A stretch of DNA of 64,000 nucleotides from Linum tenue (lineage: Eukaryota; Streptophyta; Magnoliopsida; Malpighiales; Linaceae): positions 34,126,513 to 34,190,512 of the forward strand of contig CAMGYJ010000011.1 of the NCBI GenBank assembly GCA_946122785.1. The letters are read 5' to 3'. Under the pieces are notes generated by a model. The model had not been told where the DNA came from. It saw nothing but the letters and a program-made list of their open reading frames with translations, and searched no databases. Within the stretch, counting starts at the first letter, position 1, and each line of letters starts with the position of its first letter. Positions 22,795-35,626 of the stretch are shown piece after piece. The translations under genes and the position numbers were made by a program.

Positions 22795-25700
22795 TCAATG
22801 CTTCTTAGACTTTCTACCCTTTTTCTCCCCATGCGCGTGCAACGGCTTCCTTCCTCGATTGAGTAAGTTTGTCTTGAAATTCACCTTCTCAGTCTCAATT
22901 TGGGCAGGTCTCGCATGACTCTCAAAATATTCATCTGATTGTGTCTTAACTGTAGCTTTCACCTCATTCAGATGCGTAGTGAGCAAGTACATTGTAAGTT
23001 GTGCCCGCTCATAGTCACTGTCGAACTAGTCAAGCTTCTTGGAATATCGATCTGGATCCAGCAAGTAATTGACGACAAATAGTCCACAATCAAATCTGTA
23101 ATATAACAAATAATTACCATGGTCATGATGCGAACAAATAATTATCGAACTTAATTAGAACAGTGCAGGATTGAACAACAACAAAGGGTACCCATTTGGT
23201 TGGCAAGCAACATCCTGGCGATATCTAACCACGAAGTCCACAAATGAAAACGCCCCGCAGATATCATCCTTAAGCAACCAGTCTAGACCCAATTTCTGCA
23301 AATGAAAACATCCCCCTCATCGATATATAACGACAAAGTCGGCAAATGAAAAACAACTAACAACTAAGCAATAAGTCAAGCTTGAAAACTTGAAGAACAA
23401 GAAGCAAACCAGTTTCTGCATCCTTGCATCATATTCTTTATTATGAGTTCCTGGTAATGAGTCCCAGATTTCAATTTCTTTGGCTTCCGTGTTAAAGACC
23501 GCCAGATAGAAGTGGTTCAACGTGAGGTTGAAAATTGGGACATGAATCTGAAATAATGGACAAACAAACAATAATTATCAATTTAACATAGGAGGGTGAA
23601 GCCATTTCCTTTTAGAAAACAACATTACAACATACCTTACTGCAATAAAGTAGCTCACTTATACGGTATCGCTCAAGTATCTTATATGAACGCATCTTAG
23701 CCATAAATTGCTCCTCGTTGCAATGATTCGCACGATCCTAGAAAAATAAAACACAGTCACCCACACAAGCTACATGTAACAAAAAATAGATTAATTTCAT
23801 GACAAGAATAGACAAAGCAGACAACTGTACCGAAACTGAAGGTGGAAAGAACCAATACAAGCCACCACTGCGACCACAACTTCGTTCTTCTAGTGTCTTG
23901 CACAGACACGCCATTTCTATAATCTAATGCATCATCATCACATATACCAAAGTCAGCAATACACGTTCAATCTACTAAATTACACACATAAAGGAACTCA
24001 CCCTTGTTGAAATTCTGGTCCTGGGCAAAAGCTCGACCAAATCTTCACGTAACAAGGAAAGAACCCCGCCATCAAGACTAACCAATATGTCACTGTTATA
24101 CAATACCAAGTTCAAACAACACAACATTAGAATAAGGCAAATACCAAAAACATCCTACAAATATGATCCAATCTTACTTGTAATGATTTCGGGAGGTACC
24201 TTTCGGGAAGCTTACTACTAAAAGCAAATTGAATCATCTTTACTGCCTCCAGAGTCAATGGTGTCTGAACAACAAAGGGAGGAGCACAGTACAAAGGTTG
24301 TCTTTTCTTAGCTCTGGGATTTGCCCGTTCGAATGGAGAGGCCACATACAAACTAGGCTTCAATTTAGACACACTACGTAGTCCACCTCCCTTTCTCCCC
24401 TTTCTTGTTCAAAAACATAAAAACAAAACCAGTTCATTAGTAACCACACCATAAGAACCAATAATTAGAAAACTTAATCAAGTGTAATACCTTCACAGTC
24501 TTGGAACAACCATCATTAGCAGCAACACTTTCATCACTCAACAATATGAATTTCTCAACTTTAGGCTGCTTGCAAGGAGACTTTTTCACAACTTTCACAG
24601 AAGGAGATTCAGAACATCTGTCATCTCCAATTTCCCCCTCAGCTTCTCTCGAATTCTCAACTTTGGCAGTCTTGACACATTCGGAGGTAGGAGAAATGGG
24701 TTCACTTGGTTTTTCAACCTCACCCTTCTGATCGTTCTTTTTCAACTCAACTGCAGAAGCTTTCACGTTATCAGCCGCATCCTTCTGATCGTTCTTTTTC
24801 AACTCAGTAGGCTGCTCCCTTGACAACGGATCACCTACAGTTGCTTTCACTGCCTCTATAAGGGACTTCACTGCAGTACCAATTTCGTCTCTAAAAGCCC
24901 GAAATTCGTTCTCCATTTTCACAACCCGGCTCATTAGCTCATTATCTCTAGAAGCAGCATCACCCATTGCGACTCTAAATTCTTGACCAAAGTTGTCAAT
25001 TTTACCCGCCATGGTACTAAACCGAGCATCAATACGCTCACAGAGAAGCAGCTCATCCCCGTCGGGTTTGTGCCGTTTCCCGTCTCTTTTTCCCCGTTTC
25101 CTTGGAGGTGATTTCAAACCGGCATCCTCAGCTGATCTTTTCCCCGAACTGCTGGAAACCTATAAATTAATTAAAAAGGGAACCAAATGTACCATTAGCA
25201 TGCTCCAACTTGTCAAAAGAATCAAATATACTATCAGTCTTACCACTTTTGTTAACAATAACTCCACGTCTCCGCTCCCCCAACTCATCAAGTCCAAACT
25301 CCCATCAATGGTTTGGAAAACACCATTTGCATGCTCCAAGAATATTAACTACAAAAAAAATACTATAATCAACATGATGATTAATCATTACAAATATATA
25401 GAAAGTAGGGATTAGCAATTATTTACCTCCAAAAACAGCAAGCAACCCGGTATATACTTTCTCCTATAAGCATTATGGTCGCAGATGCATTTGACCAATT
25501 CATTGAAGTAAAAGGATGCCCAATTCTTCTTCGGAATGTCTGCAACATCGGTGACAGCGTATACCGAAGACAAGGAAATGTCATCTCTTCTAGTTGGTAC
25601 TAATAGCACACCCATTACGTACAAAATAAACGTTTGAAGAAATAGATCGCCGCTATCTTTCATCTTCGACAACGCCTTCTGCATTAAGCTTGTGGAAATC

Positions 25701-26071
25701 GCCTGTCGGCCACAATCAGGTGTCGAAAACACTCTAAATGGTTCCAGTTCCTCCGATCTTCCTCCCACTTCTTCACCATTCAAGATGATATCAGTACCTC
25801 CCTCAGGCACGCCCATAATTCGCTCCAAATCTTTGGCCGAAATATGCACTTCCAACCCATACGCCTTAATTGTGCTTTCTTCCAGATTAAAGCTCTTCAA
25901 AAGTTTCTCCAACAACTCACGTTGTAGCATTCTTCCTTTGACTTCAAGAATACGACCAAAGCCATATCTCTTAATGGCCTCTGATTGACAAGCCTCTAAA
26001 TTTGAGACTAGTGAGAATACTTTCCTAGGAGAACATCGCGTGCTGAAAATTTGATGCCTCTTCGTCTTCAT
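22795..26071 (-). pseudogene. MULE-associated ULP1-like cysteine protease gene
   Basis: A multi-exon minus-strand gene. Exon 1 (26071-25415) begins MKTKRHQIF and holds the YGFGRILEVKGRMLQRELLE region typical of plant MULE-borne ULP1 proteins. A charged linker follows (25117 to about 24490). Later exons include 23738-23637, 23548-23412 (HFYLAVFN with the catalytic His, EIEIWDSLP with the Asp), 23295-23192 (DDICGAF...QPNG) and 23095-22798 (FDCGLFVV with the catalytic Cys), with AG acceptors and GT donors at these edges. The His-Asp-Cys set of C48 SUMO-type proteases is complete. However, an in-frame TAG about 20 codons after the Cys box cuts off an ~80-residue tail (to 22795) that stays open. 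A role in desumoylation is inferred from family only. I treat it as a probable pseudogene; readthrough or an extra intron is possible. Confidence 0.75.
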
Positions 26072-26309
26072 TATAGAACAATTTTAGCAAACTGCAAAAT
26101 TAAAACAACAGAAAAATTATAAGCATGCCTTGAAACACGAATTATAAGCATGCCGAAGAGTACAAACAAAATACAAGTTCTAACTACTAGAAGAACTGAA
26201 AACCCCCTACATCAACACCTGAGTACACTAATTAACCATGAAATCCGCCATTGGCATATATAAATTTCACCCAAAACACCCCACTTTCATTACATTTCAC
26301 CCAAAATGC

Positions 26310-26490
26310 AAATTCTCACGGCCGTGACATGACCCGTGACAAGCAAAGAGTAGTTTTCATATCCCCAGACAATCTCACGGCTTTGGCTTCATAAATCACG
26401 GCCGTTAAAATAAGCCGTGAAACTCAAAACACCCAGATTTCACTAAACATTCTCACGGCTAATTCTGGAAATTTCACAGCCGTAACATCT
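26310..26490. repeat. CACGGCCGTGA cluster upstream of ULP1 gene
   Basis: TCTCACGGCCGTGACATG, TCACGGCCGTTAAAAT, CTCACGGCTAATTC and CACAGCCGTAAC are grouped 240-420 bp upstream of the ULP1 start. This probably marks the right edge of the MULE complex. Confidence 0.7.
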
Positions 26491-29480
26491 TCTCATGAGA
26501 TAAGCAAAACAGAAGAAAAGGTTTAATCATCTATTCACAGAAGAAAAGGTTCTCTCTTTGCACTCTCAAACTTGTTATCAAGGTCATCGATCTCCGAAAC
26601 TAGAGGGTGTGATCTAGCAGGCAAACTGTTGGAGCAAGCATGGAAAGAAGCAGGCTGCCATTTTTCCTGGTTTTCTTGATGTGGGGAAGTTGTATGAAGT
26701 TTGGAAGAGATGATTTGTACAGAGATTTCTGACATGGTTGTTTAGATCCAAATCATTCACAACATTTTCTCATCTCATTCATCCATTCATTGTTTTATAA
26801 ATGCAAAGAGAATGAGATTCCTCATGTGTCTCCTTTGCTATCTGCCATATATAATGAATCAGATGCAAAAGCAAACACAACAAAGAAAATGTTATTTTCA
26901 GAAGGCTATGCTGAAACCAGAACCACCATATCCAGGATGCTACAGGACACTCAGGAAGTCGGTCCCAGCATGTGTTCAAATCGTGATCGGCCTAGTTTGA
27001 TAATTGATCTATAGACATAAACAAAAACCAGTTGCTGTTTAAGTTTATTGCTGGTTTCTAAGCTGGGAAAAAACATAACCAAGTGGCAAGGTAGAGATGA
27101 ACTAGCAGAGCATATACTCGGCATTGTTGACTTAGTTTGGCAACTAGTGACCAGTTACTTGGCTTGGAGCCTGATTGAGAGAAATGAATGACAACAAGCA
27201 CTCCAACACCTCAAAAACAGAAGATAAGCAAAACAAAACAAAAAATGTCACGGAAGATCAGCGAAATTGATAGCCCTAAGACCACTGAGTCGTTTGCTGA
27301 GGTTAGTTCCCCTGATAAACTCGAAACAGTATCTGTCTAGGGATGTATAAAACTCATTCCCGACCTTGAGGCCTGATATGAGAAACTTAAAGAAGCAAAA
27401 TTGACTATGAATTAACTCTATAAACAGCAAAAACCCTGAAAATAACTCGAACTCTAGTGGGATGTGGGAGATAAAAATTGACTATTAAGTAAACTCTACA
27501 AACCCATTCCTTACATCCCTAAAACCCAATCAAGACCAAAGAACTAAAGAAGCAAGCAGACCAGCTACCGTCTATCCACAAATCCGATCCAACCATACAA
27601 GTCCAGGAGATCAGCAGTTCCAGTGGTAGAAATTCGATCCAAAGAAAGGAAGTAACAATGACTGATACCAAGACAAGGAAGTTAAAGACGAGAAAACAAC
27701 TCTGCATCACAACCGCAAACCATCAGATGCAAAATTCAACCAAGTATTTCTAATGATGATTGTTCACTACCCAGCAAGGCAACCACAACCATGCACAACT
27801 CTCCCTTCAAGCTTCAATGTGTAAATCGACTCACAATGAACTTTAGTAGCAGGAAATCTATGGTTGTATGGTTAATGGAGGAGCAACCAACAACCACATT
27901 ACACCACGTTGCTTTGACAAAGACCTCTCTCCATCTATAGCCCTATCAGCAAATTTAGCTACCATAATGCTAAACCATCAGCTACCAGATATCTCATATC
28001 AGCTGTTGAGTAAAAACAAATGAAACAGATCTTAATGCTTCACTTTGAACCACTCAGCCATCTATCCTACACAGGGCTAGCATCACAGAAACTGAGTGAC
28101 AATAGAGTAAATTCATAACAACTTGTTGGTGGCTAATTGAACAATCAACACAATTCCAACACATCCAATCAATCATAATGAGTAAACATAATGATCGATA
28201 TCCCTGAGTGATTCATATAAAAACATGAGATAATTATCAAGCTAAACACAAAGAAGATACTACAAGGACATCAACCTGGTAAAAGGACATGACCAATTAA
28301 ACTCATAAACCTAAATCTGAGCATATTGATAAGCAATATATTATTTTCTCCATCATCGGCTACATGCATAGACTCATTCGCAAGATCAATGACAACAGCA
28401 AGAAAGTCAAGTTCATATCAACTCGTTTGACAGTAGCAGCAGCCTCTTGCTCTGTCTTGTCTTTCATTAAAGCCACTTAAGTTTGGCCAAATACCCACTC
28501 CTATCTCATCGTCTTCAGTATGCTATACAACTTAATCCAGATGACTAAACTGATTCTTCGCCTACAGCAGACAACTAAACTGATTCTTCTTCAGCTCGTC
28601 AAGTTCCTAAACAACCAATCCATAGTTCAATATGGTAAAACGAGCATGGAATTTCAATCCCCCTACCGAAATTTGTAAATCTAGAACATCCCAATATAAT
28701 CCCTAAACTGATAGCCATACTAACCGGAAAATTGAATAAAATTGTAGAACTGTAGGCATACTAACCGGAAAAAGTTGCGGTGGAGGAGGTAGGTCAGCGG
28801 TCTTCGTTTGCTATCGATGGGAAGAGGGGGTTCTGTGCAGGGTCTTCGTTTGCTATCGATGGGAAGAGGGTCTTCGTTTGCAATCGACGAAGAGATGCTC
28901 GCTCTCGTCGTCCCCTGCTCGCCGCCTTCACTGTCGTCGTCGGAATCCGGCTCGCCGCAGTCAAAGAGATGCTGCAATCGACAAGCTTCTTCTACTCGTC
29001 GTCACCCACTGCTCGCCGTCTTCACTGTCGTCGTCAGAATCTGGCTCGCTAGCTGCATGGAGAGGATCGAAGGAAGAGGATCGAAGGAAGAGTGGTTTCG
29101 GCGGTGAGAAGAGGTGAGAAGAAGGTTGCGTGGTGAATTCGTAAAAAAAATTCAGACAACCGGTTGTGCCGGTTGTCCACACACAAATAAAATAACATAT
29201 TAATAATTTAAATAAAATCTATGGTTGATATAGTTTGAACATAATCTAATGACTGTAAATGTTTTATAGCACCAATACTATAAAGCACACGAAAATGCCT
29301 CCCCATGATTATGTACCATGTCTTGAGCCAGACAAAAAAAAAAAAAGGAGAAAAAAGTCAGAAGCAAGAAAACCTCTAAAATCCTAACCAACCATATTTA
29401 CACGTTACTACTCAGCCGAACGGGATTTTCCGAACGGATGTTTAGGCGATTAAGTTTCCTAGCAGCCTGGCATAGCTGAT
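26491..29480. other. gene-poor region with GC-rich low-complexity tract
   Basis: No gene can be supported. At 28795-28890 the segment TCTTCGTTTGCTATCGATGG recurs two to three times. At about 28900-29045 a CTCGCCG(C/T)CTTCACTGTCGTCGTC block of about 110 bp is duplicated. CTAACCGGAAAA is repeated at 28723 and 28760. Short frames through the tract are low complexity (Ser/Asp-rich on minus). It could be the leader of an unrecognised minus-strand transcript. The rest is AT-rich. Confidence 0.35.
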
Positions 29481-30416
29481 TAGGGGTGTTAGTCGGTGCG
29501 GTTTCGGTTTAACCGCACCGAAATATCGGTTAACCGCAACCAAAATTGTCCCAAGATCACTAACCGAAACCGAAACCGACAGAGTCTTCGGTTAACCGAA
29601 AACCGCAAACATCGGTTTCGGTTTTTCCTTGCGGTTAACCGAAACCGCAGGTTCTGGTTCACTTTCTCGGTTTTCGTTCAGAAACCGACCACCCAAAACC
29701 AAATTTCAACCACCTTTTTTAATGATTCACCCTCAATTTTGAGTGACCAGCTTTTGTTTTAGCCTCTATAATCACACATCATAAAGTCATCTAAATCAAT
29801 TGAACATAAAGCCTAAAGCAACCACACAATTCAACCACAACTCCGCAACATAAAGTCTACATGCCCACAATTCAACCACAAGTCACAATCACAACAAGAC
29901 ACAAATAACAAGTTCATTATCTCCAAATCATCAACCTAAATGATCCAAGGATCTCGCTCCAACTCATCTAGCTCATAGTCATCATTTACTCTAAGATCTT
30001 CATCTAGCCCATAGTCATCAACCTAAGGTTCACTCTATCAAGTGCAAAGGGGATTTAGAGAGGAGTGACTTTCGAGTTCTAACTCTTAAAAACATTTGAG
30101 ACTCTTGATGGAGGGTTGTTTGCAATAGGTGAGAATTGGGATGTTTGGAATTGCAACTTTGATTGGTTTTGAATCTTACAACTTTTTCCCTCAACCAAAG
30201 TAAAAAATCATGTAGTCACACTAGTAGGCGGTTATCGGTTTTCTTATCGGTTAACCGCTAACCGATTAATCGGTTAGCGGTTAACCACTAACCAAAATAC
30301 TACTAACCGAAACCGAAATCAATAAGGAAGTATCGGTTATCGGTTAACCACTAACCGACTTTATCGGTTCGGTTATCGGTTAAAACCGATAACCGACTAA
30401 CCGTTTATCACCCCTA
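29481..30416. mobile_element. hAT element with GGTTAACCG subterminal arrays
   Basis: A 936-bp element bounded by TAGGGGTG / CACCCCTA and an exact 8-bp target duplication TAGCTGAT (29473-29480 and 30417-30424). Both ends carry dense CGGTTAACCG, CTAACCGA and CGGTTATCGG words (29500-29690 and 30225-30405). The middle is non-coding. It lies about 120 bp upstream of the likely CUE-gene promoter. Related to 5871-6810. Confidence 0.9.
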
Positions 30417-30529
30417 TAGCTGATTGGCCTCTTTATCCGCGTCAAGAGTGCAGAACCCTCGGAAACTCCAAAGGATTCCTTGAATGGACAATTTACCCCT
30501 AAAATCCTCGCCGTAATTACGACAGTGCC

Positions 30530-30871
30530 CAATTCCTTAGCTCTGTAGTAGAGGTAGAGTCCGACTCGGTTTCCCCACTCCCATCACCCACCCGGCGTTT
30601 ATAGTCCTTCCTTTTCGCGGGGAAGGCATCGGTACACAATTCTCTCCATAATCCACGATTCTCTCCATACACTTACCCACCACTGACGCCTCCATCGTCT
30701 CAAGGTCAGTGCTTCGCTTCTCCGCTCTTTTCCTGCTCCTGTTTGTTTCCTGAGAAAAAAACCCGAGAGATAGCCGGAATACGGATCAAATTATCCTATT
30801 CTTCCTCTTGTAGAACAAGCCTTAGGGTTTTATATTTCTTGTTTCCTTGCAGTTGGATCGCGTCGTGGAAT
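30530..30871 (+). promoter_or_regulatory. putative promoter and spliced 5' leader of the CUE gene
   Basis: A TTTATAG TATA-like word lies near 30598. A leader follows, with a probable intron from the GTCAGT donor at 30705 to the TTGCAG acceptor ending at 30852. That intron would remove an upstream in-frame ATG at 30743, which supports the start at 30872. Transcript ends are not known. Confidence 0.45.
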
Positions 30872-33800
30872 ATGGGTTTCAAAACGGTTTACAACCTTCT
30901 CATGGATGTCTTCCCTCAGGTACTACTGCGTGCTGTGATCACAGCTCAGTGATCCCTTGCATGGCTTTTTTTTTTCTTCTGTTCGTTTTATAACCCTCTT
31001 TTTCTCTGTTTTGTTTCGTTTCTGCCATAGGTCGATATCCGAATGCTGAGGGCTGTTGCTCTTGAACATTACAAGGATCCTGATGCAGCTGTAGAAGCGG
31101 TTCTCACTGAGGTTCTTCCTCTTCTGGAGAATCAATCACGTGATTCCAAACCATCTCTTCACACTCCAGAAGAAGAAGAAGAAGGTAATTTATATTCGTT
31201 TAGTAACTCTGCTTCTTACTTCTTCGATTCCCCTCTTGTTCATGAACTATACTTGTATAGTAGAGCGTGTTTTCGAAAAAAGTAGGTTGTTTGCGTAAGG
31301 GGGGGAAAAAGGGCAAAGTATGTTGTTTTTTTCCCCCCATGTATCGAGAAACCTTCCCTCTTATCATCATTGCTGAAAATAGAATTTTGTTGTTTCATTT
31401 AACAATGACATTTTTCTTAATGTTCATTTCTACAGCTGGACATGAGGATCAAACTGATCTGTTGCGCCGTAGGCCGATTGGTTCGGGAAAGGAGGCCAGT
31501 GCTTCTTCGATGCAGTCATCAGCTGCCTGGGTAGATGATCTTAGAAATGATCTTATGAGATCTGATTCTCAATTTGGTTCCTCTAGTAGTGGTAGTCAAC
31601 AATTGACGAATATGGAGCCCGTACTGTCCTCTAATGTGCAAGAGGAGGCCAATCAGTTGCAGAGAGGGACTGATAATGAAGAACTAATTCTGCTTCAGAA
31701 GGCACCTTATCAAGGAGAGAATTCACATTCTGGATCAAATCATACCTCTCCTGTTGTTTCTGATGATTTGTTTTCTGAAGATTCTAAATGCAATGGCGGA
31801 GAAGTGTTTTTTGATACTGAAAATGAGATAGCTTCTCAGGAAATATTCCAACCGAATGACAGTGACTTGGGCCCTGAGAAGGTCACACACGTTATGTCTG
31901 CTACTGAAGTAGAAGATGCTTGCTCTAATGGTGGCCCTGTTGGTCATGACACAGAGAAGATTTCTCATGCTTCTGTCGAATCTGTTGAGGTTGTTGTTGG
32001 CGAGAAGACACCTGAAGTTGATACTCAGGTTGATGCTGGAATTACAGAGACCGAGCAGGGGACAGCTACAGGTGACATTAATGTTGGAATTCCAGGCAGT
32101 CCAAGTAATGCAAGTGAGAATGGTACAGCACAGCAAGATCTCAACATTGAGGTTCTGGATGAATTAATTGAAGCTGGTAAAGACAACAAGGTAAAGGGCC
32201 TTCACAACCTGCTTTTTCTTAATTGCTTTGAATAACTTACGTTGAAACAACATGAAGCCTTCTCTTAGCAAATGTGATTGTTCTAATGATGTAATCTTTA
32301 TCCAATTTGCATCATCCAGTTTCTCTAAATTCACGAGATATTTTGTTGCCAACCTTTTGGATGTCAATTCAGAAAACATTGTTTTCTGCGGTGGAGTCGG
32401 TTATGAACAAAATGAGACAAGTTGAACGTAAAGAAACAGAAGCAGAACAAGCAGAACAGGAAGCTGCAACAGCAGGTCTGGACATACAAGTCCAGGTAGA
32501 GGAGCTGAAAAAGATGCTTTCACATGCAAAGGAGGCAAATGATATGGTAAGTATAGTTGCATTATGATGGACTTAATTAATCTTTTCAAGCTGTATTCAT
32601 TGTGGGTGGTCATCCTAAAATGAACAAAAAATGTCATGGTCTCTGCAGCATGCAGGAGAAGTGTACGGTGAGAAGGCAATCCTGGCAACAGAAGTTAAAG
32701 AGTTGCAAGCTCGTGTACTCAATTTGTCAGAGGAAAGGAATACTGCTATAACTATTATAGATGAGGTATTCTTTTTGCTGAACTTTTCTTATTTCTCGTG
32801 TTTTAAATACAATTAATTAATATAATTGTGAAAGGCCGTGCATATGCACTTTTAATGACCAAAAAATATCAACTAGGGATTGCAAATTAATCTGGTACTC
32901 AACGGAATCTGAATCGATTTTTTCGGGAAAACTTCAACGAATTACTTTTGGGTGTGTTTTCCCCGAACTAAACAATGAGGGTAATGGGTTTGGTCCGGTT
33001 TGATGTTTAAGTATCCGCACCAAACCCACCTGACTAACTATGTTTTAGACTCTCTTCAACACTTCGGCCATCAATATACCTCAAACATTATAAAAATAAT
33101 TATCTCTTAGATTCAAAATCTTCCTCATTTTCTTTCTTACAAAGAGTGTATCAAAGAAACTCCAATTAACATAGACATTCTAAGGAAATTTTTACATTAT
33201 ATCAAGAACTTCATATATGATTGTTTGGGGTTGGTGTTGGTGGGTTTTCTCGAACCACATACGAATAAGTTTTGGTATGTCTTTACATCCACGTTCACTT
33301 TTGGGTACTGTGGTGGTTATGATTTTAAATTTGTAATCCTGGGATAATATATAGGAAAATCTGCCCCACCCAGACTTGTTTTCGTCCCTAGTATCAGTCA
33401 TTCTTAGTTGCCTAACCATCCTCATGACCTTTTTCCTGTCTGGTGTACATGGATAATGCTGTATGTTTGCTCATTCTATAAGTGGTAGTTTACTGATGGA
33501 AGATTAGCTTTCATATGTATCATGTACCTATCATGTGCATAGCAAATAAGTGACCCACGCCACATTCTACATACCCAGTTTTGTGTTTATAAGGATTGTA
33601 CAACTGCTAACTTTTATCCATGTTTAAATGATTTGGTAAGTGAGTCCAGATGTTTCACTACATTTTTCTCCGTGGAATCGTTCCTTTCAATATCTTGCTT
33701 ATATTTCACATTTAAGATAATGAAGCTGCTCAAAAATATTTAGAGCTAAGAACATTGAAACTGCTCTGAGACATGCTGTAATTAAGTAAATGCAAATTGA

Positions 33801-34674
33801 GAACTAGATGCCTATCTATGTGCACACTATGAGTATCCTTATTGCTGGTTATCCTGAATGGAATAAAATCTAAAAAGTGAAAGAACTGTTCAGATGCATC
33901 GTGCACTAGAAGAACGATTAGCTGCAGCTGGCGAGCTGCTAGCAGAGGCTGAGAAGCAGAAGCAAGAGAAAGTATCGTCTGCTCGTAAAGCTCTGTCTGA
34001 AGAACAATCGATCATGGAGAAAGTCGTTCAGGAATCAAAAGTCCTGAAAGAGGCAGCAGAGGAGAATTCTAAGGTAACTAACTAAGTTTTGATTGAACCA
34101 TTCAGTTATCAATTTGTACAATGGAGTTAATAATATTGTTATTGCATTCTTGCAGTTGCGGGAATTTCTCATGGACCGTGGTCACGTTGTTGATATGTTG
34201 CAGTTAGTATTATTTATCTCATTGTTTTCAGCTTCCATCTTCTTACATCAGCTAGTCATCCCCTGCTGAATTGTTTGCTGCTGCTGCAGGGGAGAAATAT
34301 CTGTCATATGTCAGGACGTTTGGTTGCTGAAGGAGAAGGTTGACAACCGTGTCCCACTGAGTCAATCCATCTCATCCAGCCAGACTAGCTGCATTTTGGC
34401 TTCCTCAGGCTCCTCATCGACTAGAACTGTCGTCGCAGTTGATGTGTTCCCCACGATGGGCTCGAAGCATACAAGTCCTACATCATCTGTAAGGGCTGAA
34501 TCACCGAGGAGCGGGGACATGGGAGCCCATTTGGTGAGCAACAGCGAACTGGACGTGGAGAAGATGGTTAATGGCCAGAGAGAAGAGCTTCTTGATGATG
34601 AGTGGGATCTCTTGGACCGTAACGAAACTGGAATAGTATCAACACCTGCTGAAGTATCTGCATTGGTTGGTTAG
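30872..34674 (+). CDS. CUE-domain protein (ubiquitin-system component Cue-like), 8 exons
   Basis: Exons: 30872-30919, 31031-31184, 31436-32190, 32373-32546, 32649-32765, 33894-34073, 34156-34202, 34290-34674. All introns are GT-AG and phases agree, giving 1860 nt (619 aa). Residues about 3-48 form a CUE domain (LLMDVFPQVDIRML, AVEAVLTEVLPLL): the usual MFP triad is VFP here and the C-terminal di-leucine is kept. CUE domains bind ubiquitin through these two sites. Residues 70-320 are acidic, Ser-rich and probably disordered. Exons 4-6 encode a long charged coiled coil. The C-terminus is Ser-rich and ends in an acidic ELLDDEWDLLD segment. It resembles the larger Arabidopsis 'ubiquitin system component Cue' proteins (AT1G27752-like, from memory). 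The frame is undisturbed, and it is the only convincing host gene here. Intron 5 holds a MITE. Confidence 0.92.
32874..33390. mobile_element. old hAT MITE in intron 5 of the CUE gene
   Basis: Ends TAGGGATTGCAAATT / CGTCCCTA. The flanking octamers ATATCAAC (32866-32873) and GTATCAGT (33391-33398) match at 5 of 8 positions, and all differences are transitions. Internal GGGTTTGGT and ACCAAACCC words lie near the two ends. An aged hAT MITE is the best reading. Confidence 0.5.
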
Positions 34675-34811
34675 AGAATGGGTCTATTGGGATATATATA
34701 TATACTAGATACGATTATCGCGCTTTGCTGCTATTAGGAAGTCTATGGTTTATTGTTAGTTGGATTGAGTATTAATTGTCATGTACTTTATTTGCTTCTG
34801 ATTATTTTTAG

Positions 34812-35626
34812 GATTAATGGCATTTTTATATCATTTCACTATTGCAAATTAACAAACATTAAACTAGCTGGATAATGACCAAAATACCCCAATTAATCAA
34901 GTTTATTTTAATCGTTTTTCACCCCAAACCCAATTTAAAATTAAAACACCATCCTAAATTGTTCCCTTCAATTAGCTCGCCATCATTTCGTCAGCCTCCT
35001 TCCCAAATTTCGTTGAAGACCTGCCGCCGATAGACACAAGTGCAACCTCGACGGCGGCTGCACGTTGCTCTTCCTAGCCGGCGGCCGTACTGTTATGGCA
35101 TCAGTGGCTGGAGGCTGGAGCGGACAATTGCGGGTGAGAGGGCTCACGATTACAGTTGGATGCTGGAGTAGACGACGACTTTGCCCAGTCAATTTGAACG
35201 GTCATTACACTTATACATTACTCCTTCCCAGGAGTCCCGTAATTTGCCATATCCCACCTCTTTCTTTTCTTTACACCTTTCCTCTGCCTTTTGACGTTCT
35301 CCGCTTTCATGGCCGCTGATCGATTCATATGATTAACAGGCGGTGACTTTCCCCACAGTTGTCGTCGTCTGCTCCAGACGTAACCGTGCGCCGCCTCACC
35401 CGCAACTGTCCGCTCCAGCCGCTGCTGCCGTAACAGTGACGTCGTCTCACCCGCAGCTGTCCGCTCCGGCCGCCGGCTAGGAAGAGCCACGTGCGGCCGC
35501 CGCCGACGGTCCGGCGGTGTCTATCGACGGGAGGTCTTCAGCAAAATTGGGGAAGGAGGCAGACGAAAGGACGACGAGATGATTGAAAGGGGACGATTTA
35601 GAATGGTGTTGTAATTTAAATTAGGA
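34812..35626. mobile_element. non-autonomous MULE-like element, right end cut
   Basis: The left end GGATTAATGGCATTTTTAT leads into a long arm (about 34812-35190). Its inner part is inverted at about 35345-35620: TCGTCAGCCTCCTTCCC...GAAGACCTGCCGCCGATAGA against the reverse complement of TCTATCGACGGGAGGTCTTC...GAAGGAGGCAGACGA. A second family member at 52660-53037 keeps the outer right end (GGGTTAATAGCATTTTGTAC reversed). Here the outer ~170 bp of the right arm are missing and sequence switches to a Helitron-like terminus at 35627. No transposase. Confidence 0.65.

Noticed and set aside
28720..29182. Genes in the GC-rich tract (Ser/Asp-rich or Arg-rich frames)
   Set aside because: Low-complexity duplicated sequence with open frames on both strands and no domain.
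30743..30871. Upstream ATG (30743) as the CUE gene start
   Set aside because: It lies in a likely leader intron (GTCAGT at 30705, TTGCAG ending 30852), and the added residues do not look like part of a CUE protein.
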